Origin: Saprospiraceae bacterium
Lineage (GTDB): Bacteria > Bacteroidota > Bacteroidia > Chitinophagales > Saprospiraceae
Reading direction: 5' to 3'
Length of the DNA stretch: 11,962 bases
NCBI GenBank assembly: GCA_023300835.1
Contig: JALZVB010000347.1
Location: forward strand, 1 to 11,962
In this document: one piece after another, positions 1 to 7,911 of the stretch
How the letters are laid out: each line of letters starts with the position of its first letter
How positions within the stretch are numbered: position 1 is the stretch's first letter
Notes under the pieces: generated by a model
Databases searched by the model: none
What the model was told of the DNA's origin: nothing
Seen by the model: only the letters and a program-made list of their open reading frames with translations
Translations under genes and position numbers: made by a program

Positions 1-958
1 CTCTTTCTCTCTTCTGAAAAAGCGCAAAATTATCCATAGGCTTATCAGCTGATACATATCTAAATTCAGTTGATACCGTGGCGTACGACCCGATAATAAT
101 AAATTTCCTAGATTTTGTTTTTCTTACATAACAATTGAAAGTTTCATCCTTCTCATGATAGACTTCAACATCATCAGAGGTAGGTGTACCTAGTACATGT
201 CTGAATATTTTATAAGACCTCAGCGTCTCATCCTTACGTGTATAGAAGAATGTTTTGTTATCATTTGCCCATACAACAGAACCCGTTGTGTTTTCAATTT
301 TATCAGAAAGGTAATCTCCTGTTTCTAGATTTTTGATTGTAATATTATATATCCTACGAGATAAAGTATCTACGCCATAAGCCAATAGATTGTTGTCAGG
401 ACTTATAGATAGACCTGATGTGGCATAAAAATCAAAACCTTTAGCCAATTCATTCACATCTATAAGAAGTTTCTCGTCACCTTGTAAACTCTCCTTTTTA
501 CGTGTATAAATAGGATATTCTTTACCTTCAGTGTATTTAGTAATATAATAATAATCATTCAGAAAATAAGGTACAGAGATATCAGTTTGCTTTATTCTAC
601 CTACTATTTCATTGAATAATTCATCTTTAAACGAATCCAAATGACTCAATTTATTGTCGGTGTACGCATTCTCTGCATTTAGGTAATCTAACACTTGTTG
701 TGTAGGTTGATCTGGTGTTTCTGCGTTTTTCTGCTCATCAGAAAGCTTCATCCAATAATAATTATCATTTCTAACATCGCCGTGTTTCTCTAGATTATGA
801 GGAACCTTAGCAGCTTTTGGTATATTAACTTTTGTCATTTGATTTTGATTTGTAGTGACAAGAATGTCTTCAGCAGAAGTTTTAACAACTTTTTCAACAG
901 GTTTGCAACTATTAACAATCATAATAGTAGAGAGAATAATAATGTAAAACTTAGTCAT
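1..958 (-). CDS. ptrB: Oligopeptidase B-like S9A peptidase, lipoprotein form, N-terminal part (C-terminus outside window)
   Basis: The minus-strand frame stays open from ATG at 958 to the window edge (319 codons). S9A enzymes are serine peptidases that cut peptides after basic residues or proline; a beta-propeller gates a C-terminal alpha/beta-hydrolase domain. Visible here: a hydrophobic leader ending in V-N-S-C (Cys about residue 18), which looks like a lipoprotein signal, then family hallmarks P-H-x-L-E-K-H-G-D-x-R-x-D-x-Y-Y-W-M and Y-L-N-A-E-N. Propeller-type strands follow, including an S-P-D-N-N-L-L-A-Y segment and a V-V-W-A-N-D-N-K-T-F-F-Y-T blade. The catalytic Ser, Asp and His would lie beyond position 1, so activity cannot be judged. 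An in-frame ATG eight codons upstream (982) is an alternative start, but the shorter form gives a more normal signal peptide. The lipobox suggests envelope anchoring. The gene diverges from smc. Family call is firm; oligopeptidase B versus another S9A member is likely, not proven. Confidence 0.87.
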   Translation of the reverse strand, partial: MTKFYIIILSTIMIVNSCKPVEKVVKTSAEDILVTTNQNQMTKVNIPKAAKVPHNLEKHGDVRNDNYYWMKLSDEQKNAETPDQPTQQVLDYLNAENAYTDNKLSHLDSFKDELFNEIVGRIKQTDISVPYFLNDYYYITKYTEGKEYPIYTRKKESLQGDEKLLIDVNELAKGFDFYATSGLSISPDNNLLAYGVDTLSRRIYNITIKNLETGDYLSDKIENTTGSVVWANDNKTFFYTRKDETLRSYKIFRHVLGTPTSDDVEVYHEKDETFNCYVRKTKSRKFIIIGSYATVSTEFRYVSADKPMDNFALFQKRER

Positions 959-1003
959 ATTGTTATTGAATTTGAAGAACATACTGGTTGTCAATGAATT
1001 ACA

Positions 1004-1011
1004 CAATATTA
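1004..1011 (-). promoter_or_regulatory. Candidate -7 element for the minus-strand peptidase gene
   Basis: On the minus strand this reads TAATATTG, 7 of 8 matches to the Bacteroidota -7 consensus TAnnTTTG. It lies about 45 bases before the ATG at 958. A TGG-ending word about 19 bases further upstream is a poor match to the -33 TTTG box. The divergent region shared with smc (983-1126) is AT-rich. Weak evidence only. Confidence 0.22.
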
Positions 1012-1112
1012 CTATTTTATACATTTAAAACCACACCATGACTGTTACTTATTTGTAAATAAATATGTGTTTTCTAAAGCTCTGATATTCCCAATGCAGA
1101 GGCTTAATAATA

Positions 1113-1120
1113 TATATTTG
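1113..1120 (+). promoter_or_regulatory. Candidate smc -7 promoter element (TATATTTG)
   Basis: TATATTTG is a full match to the Bacteroidota -7 consensus TAnnTTTG and ends 6 bases before the GTG at 1127. No convincing TTTG -33 box is seen at the expected distance. If it is used, transcription would begin within a few bases of the GTG, giving a leaderless or nearly leaderless smc mRNA. It would also exclude the upstream ATGs at 1067 and 1094 as starts. This is inference from a short motif in AT-rich DNA. Confidence 0.35.
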
Positions 1121-1126
1121 CCAGTA

Positions 1127-4100
1127 GTGAAATTAAGAAGCTTACAAATAAAGGGATTTAAGAGTTTCGCCAATGAAACGACTATAAATTTCAATGACGA
1201 AATAATAGGTGTTGTTGGGCCTAACGGGTCTGGTAAATCTAATATTGTTGACGCCATAAGATGGGTCTTAGGGGAACAAAAGAGCAAGGAGTTGCGTCTC
1301 GAAAAAATGGTCGACGTTATATTTAACGGAACCAAATCCAAACGGAAGGCAGGAATGGCTCAAGTCTCTATGACTTTTGAAAATTCAGCCAAACTGATTC
1401 CACTCCCATATGACAACATAAAAGTGTCTAGGATACTTTACGACAATAACGATAGTGAATATCGTATCAATGATGTCCCATGTCGCCTCAAGGATGTACG
1501 GAATCTATTTTTAGATACAGGTATTGGCTCTAATAGTTACGCTATTATTGAGTTAGGAATGGTAGATGATATTCTTACCAATAAGGATAATGCTCGTAGA
1601 AAAATGTTCGAGCAAGCCGCTGGTATTGCAAAATACAAAGTCAGAAAAAGAGAAACCTTACTTAAACTTAAGAGTACACAATCAGACCTGGACAGAGTTG
1701 CTGATATACTTTTCGAATTAGAGGGAAATCTAAAAACGCTAGAAAGGCAGGCAAAAAGAACTAAGAAATACTACGAGCTCAAAGATGAATACAAGGACTT
1801 AAGTATCAAAAAAGCAGTGGTCAATCAAAAAGATGCCATTGAAAAAGAACAGCATTTAAAAAAAGTACTTTTAGAGAAAACTGAGAAGCATGTAGTTATA
1901 ACTAGTGATCTGCATAATTTAGAGACTGTCTTAGAATCTACTAAAAAAGCTAATCTCGAAAGTGAAGAAAAGTTATCTACCCATCAGAAAGAGTATAATG
2001 CTATTATCGAAAAGATAAGGAGTCATGAGAGTAAGAAAGATATACTTATTCAAAACCAATCTTTCCAACAACAAAATTCAGAAAGGGCCACTAAGAACAA
2101 GAATGATTTCTCTTCTACTTTGGCTGAAATAAATGAAGAATACAATCTTAAGAAAAGAGAATACGAATTATTACAAGCTGTACAAGGTGGACTAGAAGAA
2201 GATTTTCAAACATGGAAATCTAAGTATGATGAGATTGAAAACCAAAGACAGAATGTACAAGGAGAAAATTCCTCAGAACTAGAAGAACTAAGTGCGATAG
2301 AAGATCAAAGATTTCTTTTTGAAAAAGAGATTATCGAACTTGATAGTATTGGTTCTAACATCAATAGGAATAAGGAATCTGCACTAAATGAAATCAAGGC
2401 ATATGACTTACAACATAGTAAGATATCTGAAACCCTAGACCTTGTTCTAAAAGATCTTAAAGAAAATAACACTAAGCTAACCGATCTCAAAAATCAACAA
2501 ACCGAAAAGCTCAACGAAAAAAATAGACTATCACAGTCACTTAATTTAGCCAAAGAAGAATTAAACAAAATCAACAGACATCAAGATGCGATGTCTAATG
2601 AATATAAGCTTCTTAATGACATGGTTAACAATTTAGAAGGATTCCCAGAATCCTCTAAGTTTCTTGTAAAAAACTGGGCAGACCAAAAACCAATTCTCTC
2701 CGACATTATTGAATGTGAAGAAGAATATAGAAGTACAGTTGAATCTTATCTAGAACAATATCTTACTTATTTTGTCCTTGCAGATGTACAAGAGGCTAGA
2801 GCATCTATAGAGTTATTACATCAAGCTCAAAAAGGTAAATCTAAGTTTTTTATTCTTTCGAGTTTTGATAATAATCAAGCTAGAGAGCAGTTACTCTATG
2901 ACCACTTAGGCAAACCAGCGCTTAGTGTAATCAAAACTGAAACCAAGTATTTCTCATTAATAAATCATCTATTAAAGAACGTTGTTATAGTAGAGGATTC
3001 TAAGATCCTTAATTCAGATTTTCCCAACGAAGATGTCATTTATATATCTAAATCAGGAACATCAAATAGAACAAGGCATACCATAACAGGTGGTTCAATA
3101 GGTTTGTTTGACGGCAAGAGGATAGGTAGAAAAACAGAACTTTCTAAGTTAAAAGAAAAAATAGAAAGAGGTATATTAGAATATGAAGACAAACAGAAGG
3201 AGATTGAAAAAATCACCCATCTACTTACTAAGGTTGAAGAAGATAATGTCAAACAAGAGCTACTCGATACAGATGAAATAAGAAACAAGCTTAACATTGA
3301 AGTCGCCCAGTTAAAAACCCAAGTAGGTTCTATCAACGTAAATAAAACGGCGTTACAGGATAGAATCAGTGAGTATCTCAATACGTTTGAAAAAAGCAAA
3401 GTAACAAGGCTAGAGATAAACGAAAAGTTGAATACTGTGTTAGCTCAGATTCAATTGAAGAAGGCTACTATAAATGACAAATCCGGCCGTATAGAAGAAA
3501 TTGCTAAGAACTTAGGTGAAATAAGTAGTCGTTATAGTGAAGCTCAGATTAATTGGGCTAAGCATCAGAATGATATAAAAAACATAGAAAACGATCTTGC
3601 CTTTAGGTCTAAGCAAAAAGTAAGTCTACATTCCAAATTAGAACAATCAGATAAAGAAATATCAGATACACAACAGACTATTCTTAATAACAAAAAGACT
3701 TTAAAAGAAATTGAAGAATCCCTTGTTTCTGAATATTCTGTAAGGGATGTAAAACAGACAGAACTTACAGAAACTGAGCAGTTCTTTTCCTCAAAAAGAA
3801 GTGTAGTAACGGAAAAGGAATCTGAACTTAAGAAACTCAACAAGAAACAACAGGACAGTCAACTAGATATTAATAATGCTAAAGACAAACTGACAGGAAT
3901 AGAATTTGAATTGAGGTCCGGAATGGAAAGGCTTAAAATTGAGTTCAACATAGATCTTAAAACGATATCACAAGAGGCTATTCTAGAAAGTATTGAGGAT
4001 TTTGAAGAGCTTGTTAATAGGTATAATAAAGTTAAGAAAAGGCTTGATTCTTATGGAGAAATTAATCCTATGGCCATGGAGGCCTATGATGAAATAATGG

Positions 4101-4687
4101 AGAGATATAACTCTATGACATCACAGCGGGATGATATTATCACCGCAAGAGATTCCCTGTATGAAACAATTACAGAAATAGATGGGGATGCTAAAGATAA
4201 ATTCCTAGTAGCCTTTAATAAAGCAAAGGAAAACTTTAAGGACGTTTTCAGAAGTCTTTTCTCAGAAGAAGATGATTGTGATCTAGTTCTATTCAATCCT
4301 GAAAACCCATTAGAATCTGAAATAGAAATTGTTGCAAAGCCTAAAGGAAAAAGGCCTAAGGTTTTGAATCAACTTTCAGGTGGAGAGAAGACACTGACTG
4401 CTACGGCATTGCTCTTCTCACTATATCTATTGAAGCCTGCACCGTTCTGTATATTTGATGAAGTAGATGCACCTCTAGATGATCTTAATATTCAGAAATT
4501 TTCTAAGTTGATTAGAAAATTTGCTGATGCATCGCAGTTTATTGTAATAACACATAATAAGTCGACAATGGCAGCTATGGACCTGTTATATGGTGTCTAT
4601 ATGCAAGAACAAGGCATCTCAGGAGTTACTAAAGTTGACTTTAGAGAATACGAGCATAACGAAGTATTCCAGACCGTAAACATGTAA
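1127..4687 (+). CDS. smc: Chromosome segregation protein SMC
   Basis: SMC is the ATPase of the SMC-ScpAB condensin, a homodimer that holds and extrudes DNA loops during chromosome segregation. With GTG 1127 as start it has 1186 residues, normal for bacterial SMC. The N-terminus M-K-L-R-S-L-Q-I-K-G-F-K-S-F and Walker A GPNGSGKSN (about 31-39) then fall at the same residue numbers as in Bacillus subtilis SMC, which is why I prefer this start. The frame is open back to ATG 1067 (20 more codons) with another ATG at 1094. Long Lys/Glu-rich coiled coils flank the hinge (about 505-675, with the GG-S-I-G-L-F-D-G-K-R-I-G-R ending). The ABC signature LSGGEK is at about 1083 and Walker B C-I-F-D-E-V-D at about 1108-1114, followed by the D-loop and the H of V-I-T-H-N-K. 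All ATPase motifs are intact. It ends in TAA, convergent with the next gene. No scpA or scpB is in the window. Confidence 0.97.
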   Translation: MKLRSLQIKGFKSFANETTINFNDEIIGVVGPNGSGKSNIVDAIRWVLGEQKSKELRLEKMVDVIFNGTKSKRKAGMAQVSMTFENSAKLIPLPYDNIKVSRILYDNNDSEYRINDVPCRLKDVRNLFLDTGIGSNSYAIIELGMVDDILTNKDNARRKMFEQAAGIAKYKVRKRETLLKLKSTQSDLDRVADILFELEGNLKTLERQAKRTKKYYELKDEYKDLSIKKAVVNQKDAIEKEQHLKKVLLEKTEKHVVITSDLHNLETVLESTKKANLESEEKLSTHQKEYNAIIEKIRSHESKKDILIQNQSFQQQNSERATKNKNDFSSTLAEINEEYNLKKREYELLQAVQGGLEEDFQTWKSKYDEIENQRQNVQGENSSELEELSAIEDQRFLFEKEIIELDSIGSNINRNKESALNEIKAYDLQHSKISETLDLVLKDLKENNTKLTDLKNQQTEKLNEKNRLSQSLNLAKEELNKINRHQDAMSNEYKLLNDMVNNLEGFPESSKFLVKNWADQKPILSDIIECEEEYRSTVESYLEQYLTYFVLADVQEARASIELLHQAQKGKSKFFILSSFDNNQAREQLLYDHLGKPALSVIKTETKYFSLINHLLKNVVIVEDSKILNSDFPNEDVIYISKSGTSNRTRHTITGGSIGLFDGKRIGRKTELSKLKEKIERGILEYEDKQKEIEKITHLLTKVEEDNVKQELLDTDEIRNKLNIEVAQLKTQVGSINVNKTALQDRISEYLNTFEKSKVTRLEINEKLNTVLAQIQLKKATINDKSGRIEEIAKNLGEISSRYSEAQINWAKHQNDIKNIENDLAFRSKQKVSLHSKLEQSDKEISDTQQTILNNKKTLKEIEESLVSEYSVRDVKQTELTETEQFFSSKRSVVTEKESELKKLNKKQQDSQLDINNAKDKLTGIEFELRSGMERLKIEFNIDLKTISQEAILESIEDFEELVNRYNKVKKRLDSYGEINPMAMEAYDEIMERYNSMTSQRDDIITARDSLYETITEIDGDAKDKFLVAFNKAKENFKDVFRSLFSEEDDCDLVLFNPENPLESEIEIVAKPKGKRPKVLNQLSGGEKTLTATALLFSLYLLKPAPFCIFDEVDAPLDDLNIQKFSKLIRKFADASQFIVITHNKSTMAAMDLLYGVYMQEQGISGVTKVDFREYEHNEVFQTVNM

Positions 4688-4808
4688 TTGCTTATGCTTT
4701 AGCAGTATAACATACTTCTCGTATTAAGCTACTGTTATGTTTGTGATAAACTGACTTAGTTGGAGGTTACCTAAGCATGAGCTTTACTATTCCTGTTACT
4801 ACAATAAA
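4688..4808. other. Convergent intergenic spacer after smc
   Basis: No gene seen here. The stretch just after the smc stop contains only a weak 6-bp inverted repeat (ATAACA about 4706 and TGTTAT about 4733) with no clear U-tract, so I see no convincing smc-specific terminator. The smc transcript probably ends at the hairpin that follows. Confidence 0.5.
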
Positions 4809-4842
4809 AAAGTGTCTCAGAAAGTAAATTCTGAAACACTTT
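4809..4842 (-). terminator. Hairpin terminator, best oriented for the minus-strand outer-membrane gene, possibly bidirectional
   Basis: Left arm AAAGTGTCTCAGAA (4809-4822) pairs with TTCTGAAACACTTT (4829-4842) around a 6-base loop: 14 pairs with one C/A mismatch. On the minus strand it is followed at once by a T-run (complement of the A-run 4804-4810), the classic intrinsic terminator form, about 72 bases after the stop of the gene at 4915. On the plus strand the tail is only TTTAGGTTT, so it could stop smc transcripts less efficiently. Confidence 0.75.
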
Positions 4843-4914
4843 AGGTTTGGTGGTTTTAACAGTCGCATTTACGCGATATATTATAACTTTTGCAAATATG
4901 ATGCCAAGTCACAT

Positions 4915-5532
4915 TTAAAGTATTTTTATTCCAATATTTAATAATAATCTTTTTTCGTTATGAGCTATTGGCAACCTTTGTCCAGCAATAGAAATATTAT
5001 CTCCTTTAAACGGTAGGTTGCCTTCGTACTCTATTCCAATACTCAACTTACCTAGTGTTGCTGAAAGGCCACTGCGATAACCGTACTCAGCATTCTTAAG
5101 CCTAGAGCCATATTCTCGTACATTAAAGACTTCATTAGGAGAACTCAAATTTATATGTGCTACAGGTCCTAGAACAGCTTTAAGGAACAAAATATCAAAC
5201 CCTATCAATGCTAGAACATCAAGGTTGGTGAACGATTCCTCTTTTATTTCAGTAATAACTGAGGAGCTATTGTTTAAACTATACTTAACTTTTGTCGAAT
5301 TCAACATAATCCGAGGTTCAAGACTGAACCGTCCTAACTTAATCTGAGAGAAAATACCACCTTGAAAACCAAGCTGAGCATCCCTATAGTCAATACCATT
5401 TGGGTCATCAGAAAAGATAGTTCTAGGCGATAGATCAAAGCTATGTACCCCAATTTTTAAACCTAATCCTATTTGAGCAGTTGTAGTTAATGCGGTGAAT
5501 GCTAAGCATATTAATATGGCATATTTCTTCAT
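4915..5532 (-). CDS. Secreted outer-membrane beta-barrel-like protein (PorT-family-like), 205 aa
   Basis: This is a hypothetical envelope protein. Residues 1-19 form a clear Sec signal peptide (M-K-K-Y, hydrophobic core, T-T-T-A) with cleavage expected just before Gln20, the usual Bacteroidota pattern. The mature part has alternating hydrophobic strands with glycine and ends of the kind seen in small barrels: I-G-L-G-L-K-I-G-V, L-G-F-Q-G-G-I-F-S-Q-I-K-L, F-S-L-E-P-R-I-M-L-N, L-S-I-G-I-E-Y-E-G and L-L-L-N-I-G-I-K-I-L. The F-x-G-G-I-x-x-x-I and E-P-R steps resemble the beta-barrel family that includes PorT-like proteins (8-stranded, about 200 residues). I infer an outer-membrane barrel of unknown role and do not claim it is PorT itself, the T9SS component. 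It is transcribed alone, divergent from engB (87-base gap), and has its own terminator downstream. Confidence 0.75.
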   Translation of the reverse strand: MKKYAILICLAFTALTTTAQIGLGLKIGVHSFDLSPRTIFSDDPNGIDYRDAQLGFQGGIFSQIKLGRFSLEPRIMLNSTKVKYSLNNSSSVITEIKEESFTNLDVLALIGFDILFLKAVLGPVAHINLSSPNEVFNVREYGSRLKNAEYGYRSGLSATLGKLSIGIEYEGNLPFKGDNISIAGQRLPIAHNEKRLLLNIGIKIL

Positions 5533-5597
5533 ACTAGATATATTTGATTGGAAACATAGATTTACTGTAATTACTTATATCTTGGCTATTTTGATGC

Positions 5598-5605
5598 CAT
5601 ATTTG
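5598..5605 (+). promoter_or_regulatory. Candidate -7 element for the engB cluster
   Basis: CATATTTG matches 7 of 8 positions of TAnnTTTG and ends 14 bases before the engB ATG at 5620, in the 87-base divergent gap. No convincing -33 TTTG is visible. If real, it would give a very short leader for an engB-acyltransferase transcript. Confidence 0.25.
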
Positions 5606-5619
5606 TTTACAACGATAGA

Positions 5620-6213
5620 ATGAAGATAAATCATATAGAATTTATAGGGAGTTTCGAGCATGAGCACCAATGCCCCAAAAGTAATAAACCAGAATATGCT
5701 TTTATTGGTAGGTCTAACGTTGGAAAATCCTCGCTTATAAATATGCTCTCTGAGAGAAAGGAAATCGCCAAAATATCCGGAACACCAGGAAAAACTCAAA
5801 CGATTAACTATTACCTTATAGATGACACGTGGTACCTAGTAGATCTGCCGGGATACGGTTACGCAAAAATATCTAAGACACAGCGTAAGAGATGGAGAGC
5901 TATGATAGAAAGGTTTCTTATCCATCGCAGTAGTTTGCGATGTGTATTCTGCTTATTAGATAGTAGACATCCATTACAGCAACTTGATCGAGATTTTGTT
6001 AACTGGATGGGGGAGAGTGCAATACCATTTGTAGTAGCTTATACAAAAACAGATAAAGTAAAGCCTCAGAATCTTAACCAAAACTTAGATGATATAAGAA
6101 CTGCGTTGTTAGAGGATTGGGAAACATTACCACAAGAATTTATTACTTCTGCTCTTAATAGTGATGGACAAGATGAAATACTGTCCTTTATAAATGATGT
6201 AAATAACAAATAA
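5620..6213 (+). CDS. engB: Ribosome biogenesis GTP-binding protein EngB/YihA/YsxC
   Basis: EngB is an essential TRAFAC GTPase that helps late assembly of the 50S ribosomal subunit. All nucleotide-binding motifs are present. G1 is G-R-S-N-V-G-K-S-S at 30-38, and the G2/switch I region is S-G-T-P-G-K-T-Q at 53-60. G3 is D-L-P-G-Y-G-Y-A at 75-82, with the family-specific G-Y-G-Y-A. G4 is T-K-T-D-K at 142-146, and the G5-like T-S-A is at 176-178. The start M-K-I-N-H-I-E-F-I-G and the length (197 aa) are normal for the family, so ATG 5620 is well supported. The stop lies only 4 bases before the next gene, implying cotranscription and probably translational coupling with the acyltransferase. Confidence 0.97.
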   Translation: MKINHIEFIGSFEHEHQCPKSNKPEYAFIGRSNVGKSSLINMLSERKEIAKISGTPGKTQTINYYLIDDTWYLVDLPGYGYAKISKTQRKRWRAMIERFLIHRSSLRCVFCLLDSRHPLQQLDRDFVNWMGESAIPFVVAYTKTDKVKPQNLNQNLDDIRTALLEDWETLPQEFITSALNSDGQDEILSFINDVNNK

Positions 6214-6217
6214 GACT

Positions 6218-7858
6218 GTGTCCAATAATAGCATACATATAATACCGGATCTTTCTGATTGGCCACTTACTAAATTTTCAGAAGATAGAGATGCATTCAT
6301 ACAGAGATTAATAGACTTTGTTTTGGATAAAATAATGGATTCGCCCCTAGAGTTGGTCGACATCCTGAACAAGACCGTATACATGGAACTTAAAAGGGTG
6401 AAAAACAGACCCTGGAAAATAGATCCTAGTGACGAAAAGTCCTTTTGGCGAGGAATAAGCAAAGAAATAGATAATACTAAGATTGCAGATAATGCAGAGT
6501 TGGAACAACTCAAGATATTAAGAAGAATCGTCCATAGGTACTCTGAGGAAATCATAGGTCACTTTATTCCTAAAACTCACTTATTTGCTCGGAAGTTTTT
6601 ATCAATGTTCTTCAAGCGATTATACAATAATGGCTGGGCTAGAGGACACAAAGGCATCTGGGGTAGCAGGAAAAATCTTTTAGAAAAAATAAAAGTACAA
6701 GGATACACAGAAGAAACTAAAAAATTATTTTCTCAAGGAACAGTAGTCATAGTCCCTACACATTACAGCAATTTAGATTCAATTCAGATAGGTTTTGGAA
6801 TAGATCAAAAAGTTGGTATTCCTGCATTTGCTTATGGTGCAGGATTGAACCTATTTGATTATGAAATCATAGCTTATTTCATGAATAGGCTAGGTGCATA
6901 TAGGGTTGATAGAAGGAAAAAGAATCCTATATATCTAGAAACACTAAAAAACATGGCTTCACTTTCTCTTGTAGAAGGCGTAAATCATTTATTTTTTCCT
7001 GGTGGTACCAGGTCTAGGTCTGGCGCAATAGAAAATCAATTGAAACTAGGTCTTCTTAATTCTGTAATAGACTCTCAGAGGCATTGCATACTAAATAATA
7101 TAGATCAAAAAATATTTGTTGTTCCTTTAACAATTGGGTATCATTTTGTTTTGGAAGCAGAATCTCTTATAGATCAACATCTAAAAGACACAGGAAGAGA
7201 AAAGTATACTCGTAACAAAAAGAAAAAGAGGACATTAAAAAGTTTATTTAAATTATTCAGATCTCTTAGAAAAAATGATTCAGAGATTCACATGTCTTTA
7301 GGTCATCCTATAGATGTCCTTGGTAATAAAGTTAGCGACACTGGCGAAAGTTTCGATGAGAGAGGAAATGCTGTTAAGATAAGTGATTACTTCTCTTCGG
7401 AAAATGTTCCTAATACAGATAAACAAAGAGAATCAGTTTACACAAAAGTATTAGCCAATAAAATTGTTGAAAGCTTCAAAATAGAAAACATAGTATTATC
7501 AAGTCATTTAGTAGCTTATGCATTTTACAATGGTTTACTAAAGTTGCACCCAGATAAAGATATTTATGAGCTACTTAAGTCACCAGCAAAATCATATAAG
7601 TTAAGCATGAAGGAAATGCTCGATTCTGTTGTTACCATACAAAATAAAATATTGGAGTTAAATAAAACAGGGCAAGCAAGGATTTCTCCAGTTATAGAAC
7701 TCAGTGCTGATGATTGTCTTACCGATGGATTAAAAAACATTGGGATATATCACAGTAAAAAAGTTCTATATCTATCCAAAGGTCAACTAATGACTGAAGA
7801 CCTACGGATTCTTTACTATTATAATAATAAAATGAGTCATTATAATATCTTTACCTAA
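6218..7858 (+). CDS. PlsB-like glycerolipid acyltransferase (LPLAT superfamily), 546 aa
   Basis: It probably transfers a fatty acyl chain to glycerol-3-phosphate or a lyso-phospholipid at the inner face of the membrane. The acyltransferase blocks occur in order. Block I is T-H-Y-S-N-L-D (catalytic H182 and D187, the HX4D pair). Block II is G-A-Y-R-V-D-R-R (226-233). Block III is F-F-P-G-G-T-R-S-R-S-G (259-269), closer to the PlsB form (V-E-G-G-R-S-R-T-G) than to the PlsC form (F-P-E-G-T-R). Block IV is V-V-P-L-T-I-G-Y (301-308). About 170 residues precede block I and 235 follow block IV, so it is longer than PlsC and shorter than E. coli PlsB. A basic stretch (K-K-K-K-R about 334-338) could help membrane contact. 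The GTG start 4 bases after engB is the most 5' start compatible with the spacing. Substrate (G3P, DHAP or lyso-lipid) cannot be decided here. Confidence 0.85.
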   Translation: MSNNSIHIIPDLSDWPLTKFSEDRDAFIQRLIDFVLDKIMDSPLELVDILNKTVYMELKRVKNRPWKIDPSDEKSFWRGISKEIDNTKIADNAELEQLKILRRIVHRYSEEIIGHFIPKTHLFARKFLSMFFKRLYNNGWARGHKGIWGSRKNLLEKIKVQGYTEETKKLFSQGTVVIVPTHYSNLDSIQIGFGIDQKVGIPAFAYGAGLNLFDYEIIAYFMNRLGAYRVDRRKKNPIYLETLKNMASLSLVEGVNHLFFPGGTRSRSGAIENQLKLGLLNSVIDSQRHCILNNIDQKIFVVPLTIGYHFVLEAESLIDQHLKDTGREKYTRNKKKKRTLKSLFKLFRSLRKNDSEIHMSLGHPIDVLGNKVSDTGESFDERGNAVKISDYFSSENVPNTDKQRESVYTKVLANKIVESFKIENIVLSSHLVAYAFYNGLLKLHPDKDIYELLKSPAKSYKLSMKEMLDSVVTIQNKILELNKTGQARISPVIELSADDCLTDGLKNIGIYHSKKVLYLSKGQLMTEDLRILYYYNNKMSHYNIFT

Positions 7859-7911
7859 TCTTATACCGTCTAATTTAGGGATTGACAACTCGAATATTCT
7901 AAAACATCAAT

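Noticed and set aside
797..997. Plus-strand 66-codon frame
   Set aside because: It is antisense to the signal peptide and N-terminus of the oligopeptidase, which shows clear family sequence on the minus strand.
3040..3399. Minus-strand 119-codon frame, with similar frames at 1045-1341, 2305-2490, 3565-3843 and 4084-4296
   Set aside because: All are antisense to the smc coding region and Ser/Leu-rich, as expected from the complement of Lys/Glu coiled-coil codons.
4700..4745. Weak inverted repeat after smc as a dedicated terminator
   Set aside because: Only six pairs with a long loop and no T-run. The hairpin at 4809-4842 is a better candidate.
5575..5799. Minus-strand 74-codon frame over the engB start
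   Set aside because: It covers the conserved GTPase P-loop region of engB in antisense and has no start context of its own.
6127..6555. Minus-strand 142-codon open frame across the engB/acyltransferase junction
   Set aside because: It is antisense to two well-supported genes and has no recognisable domain or start context.
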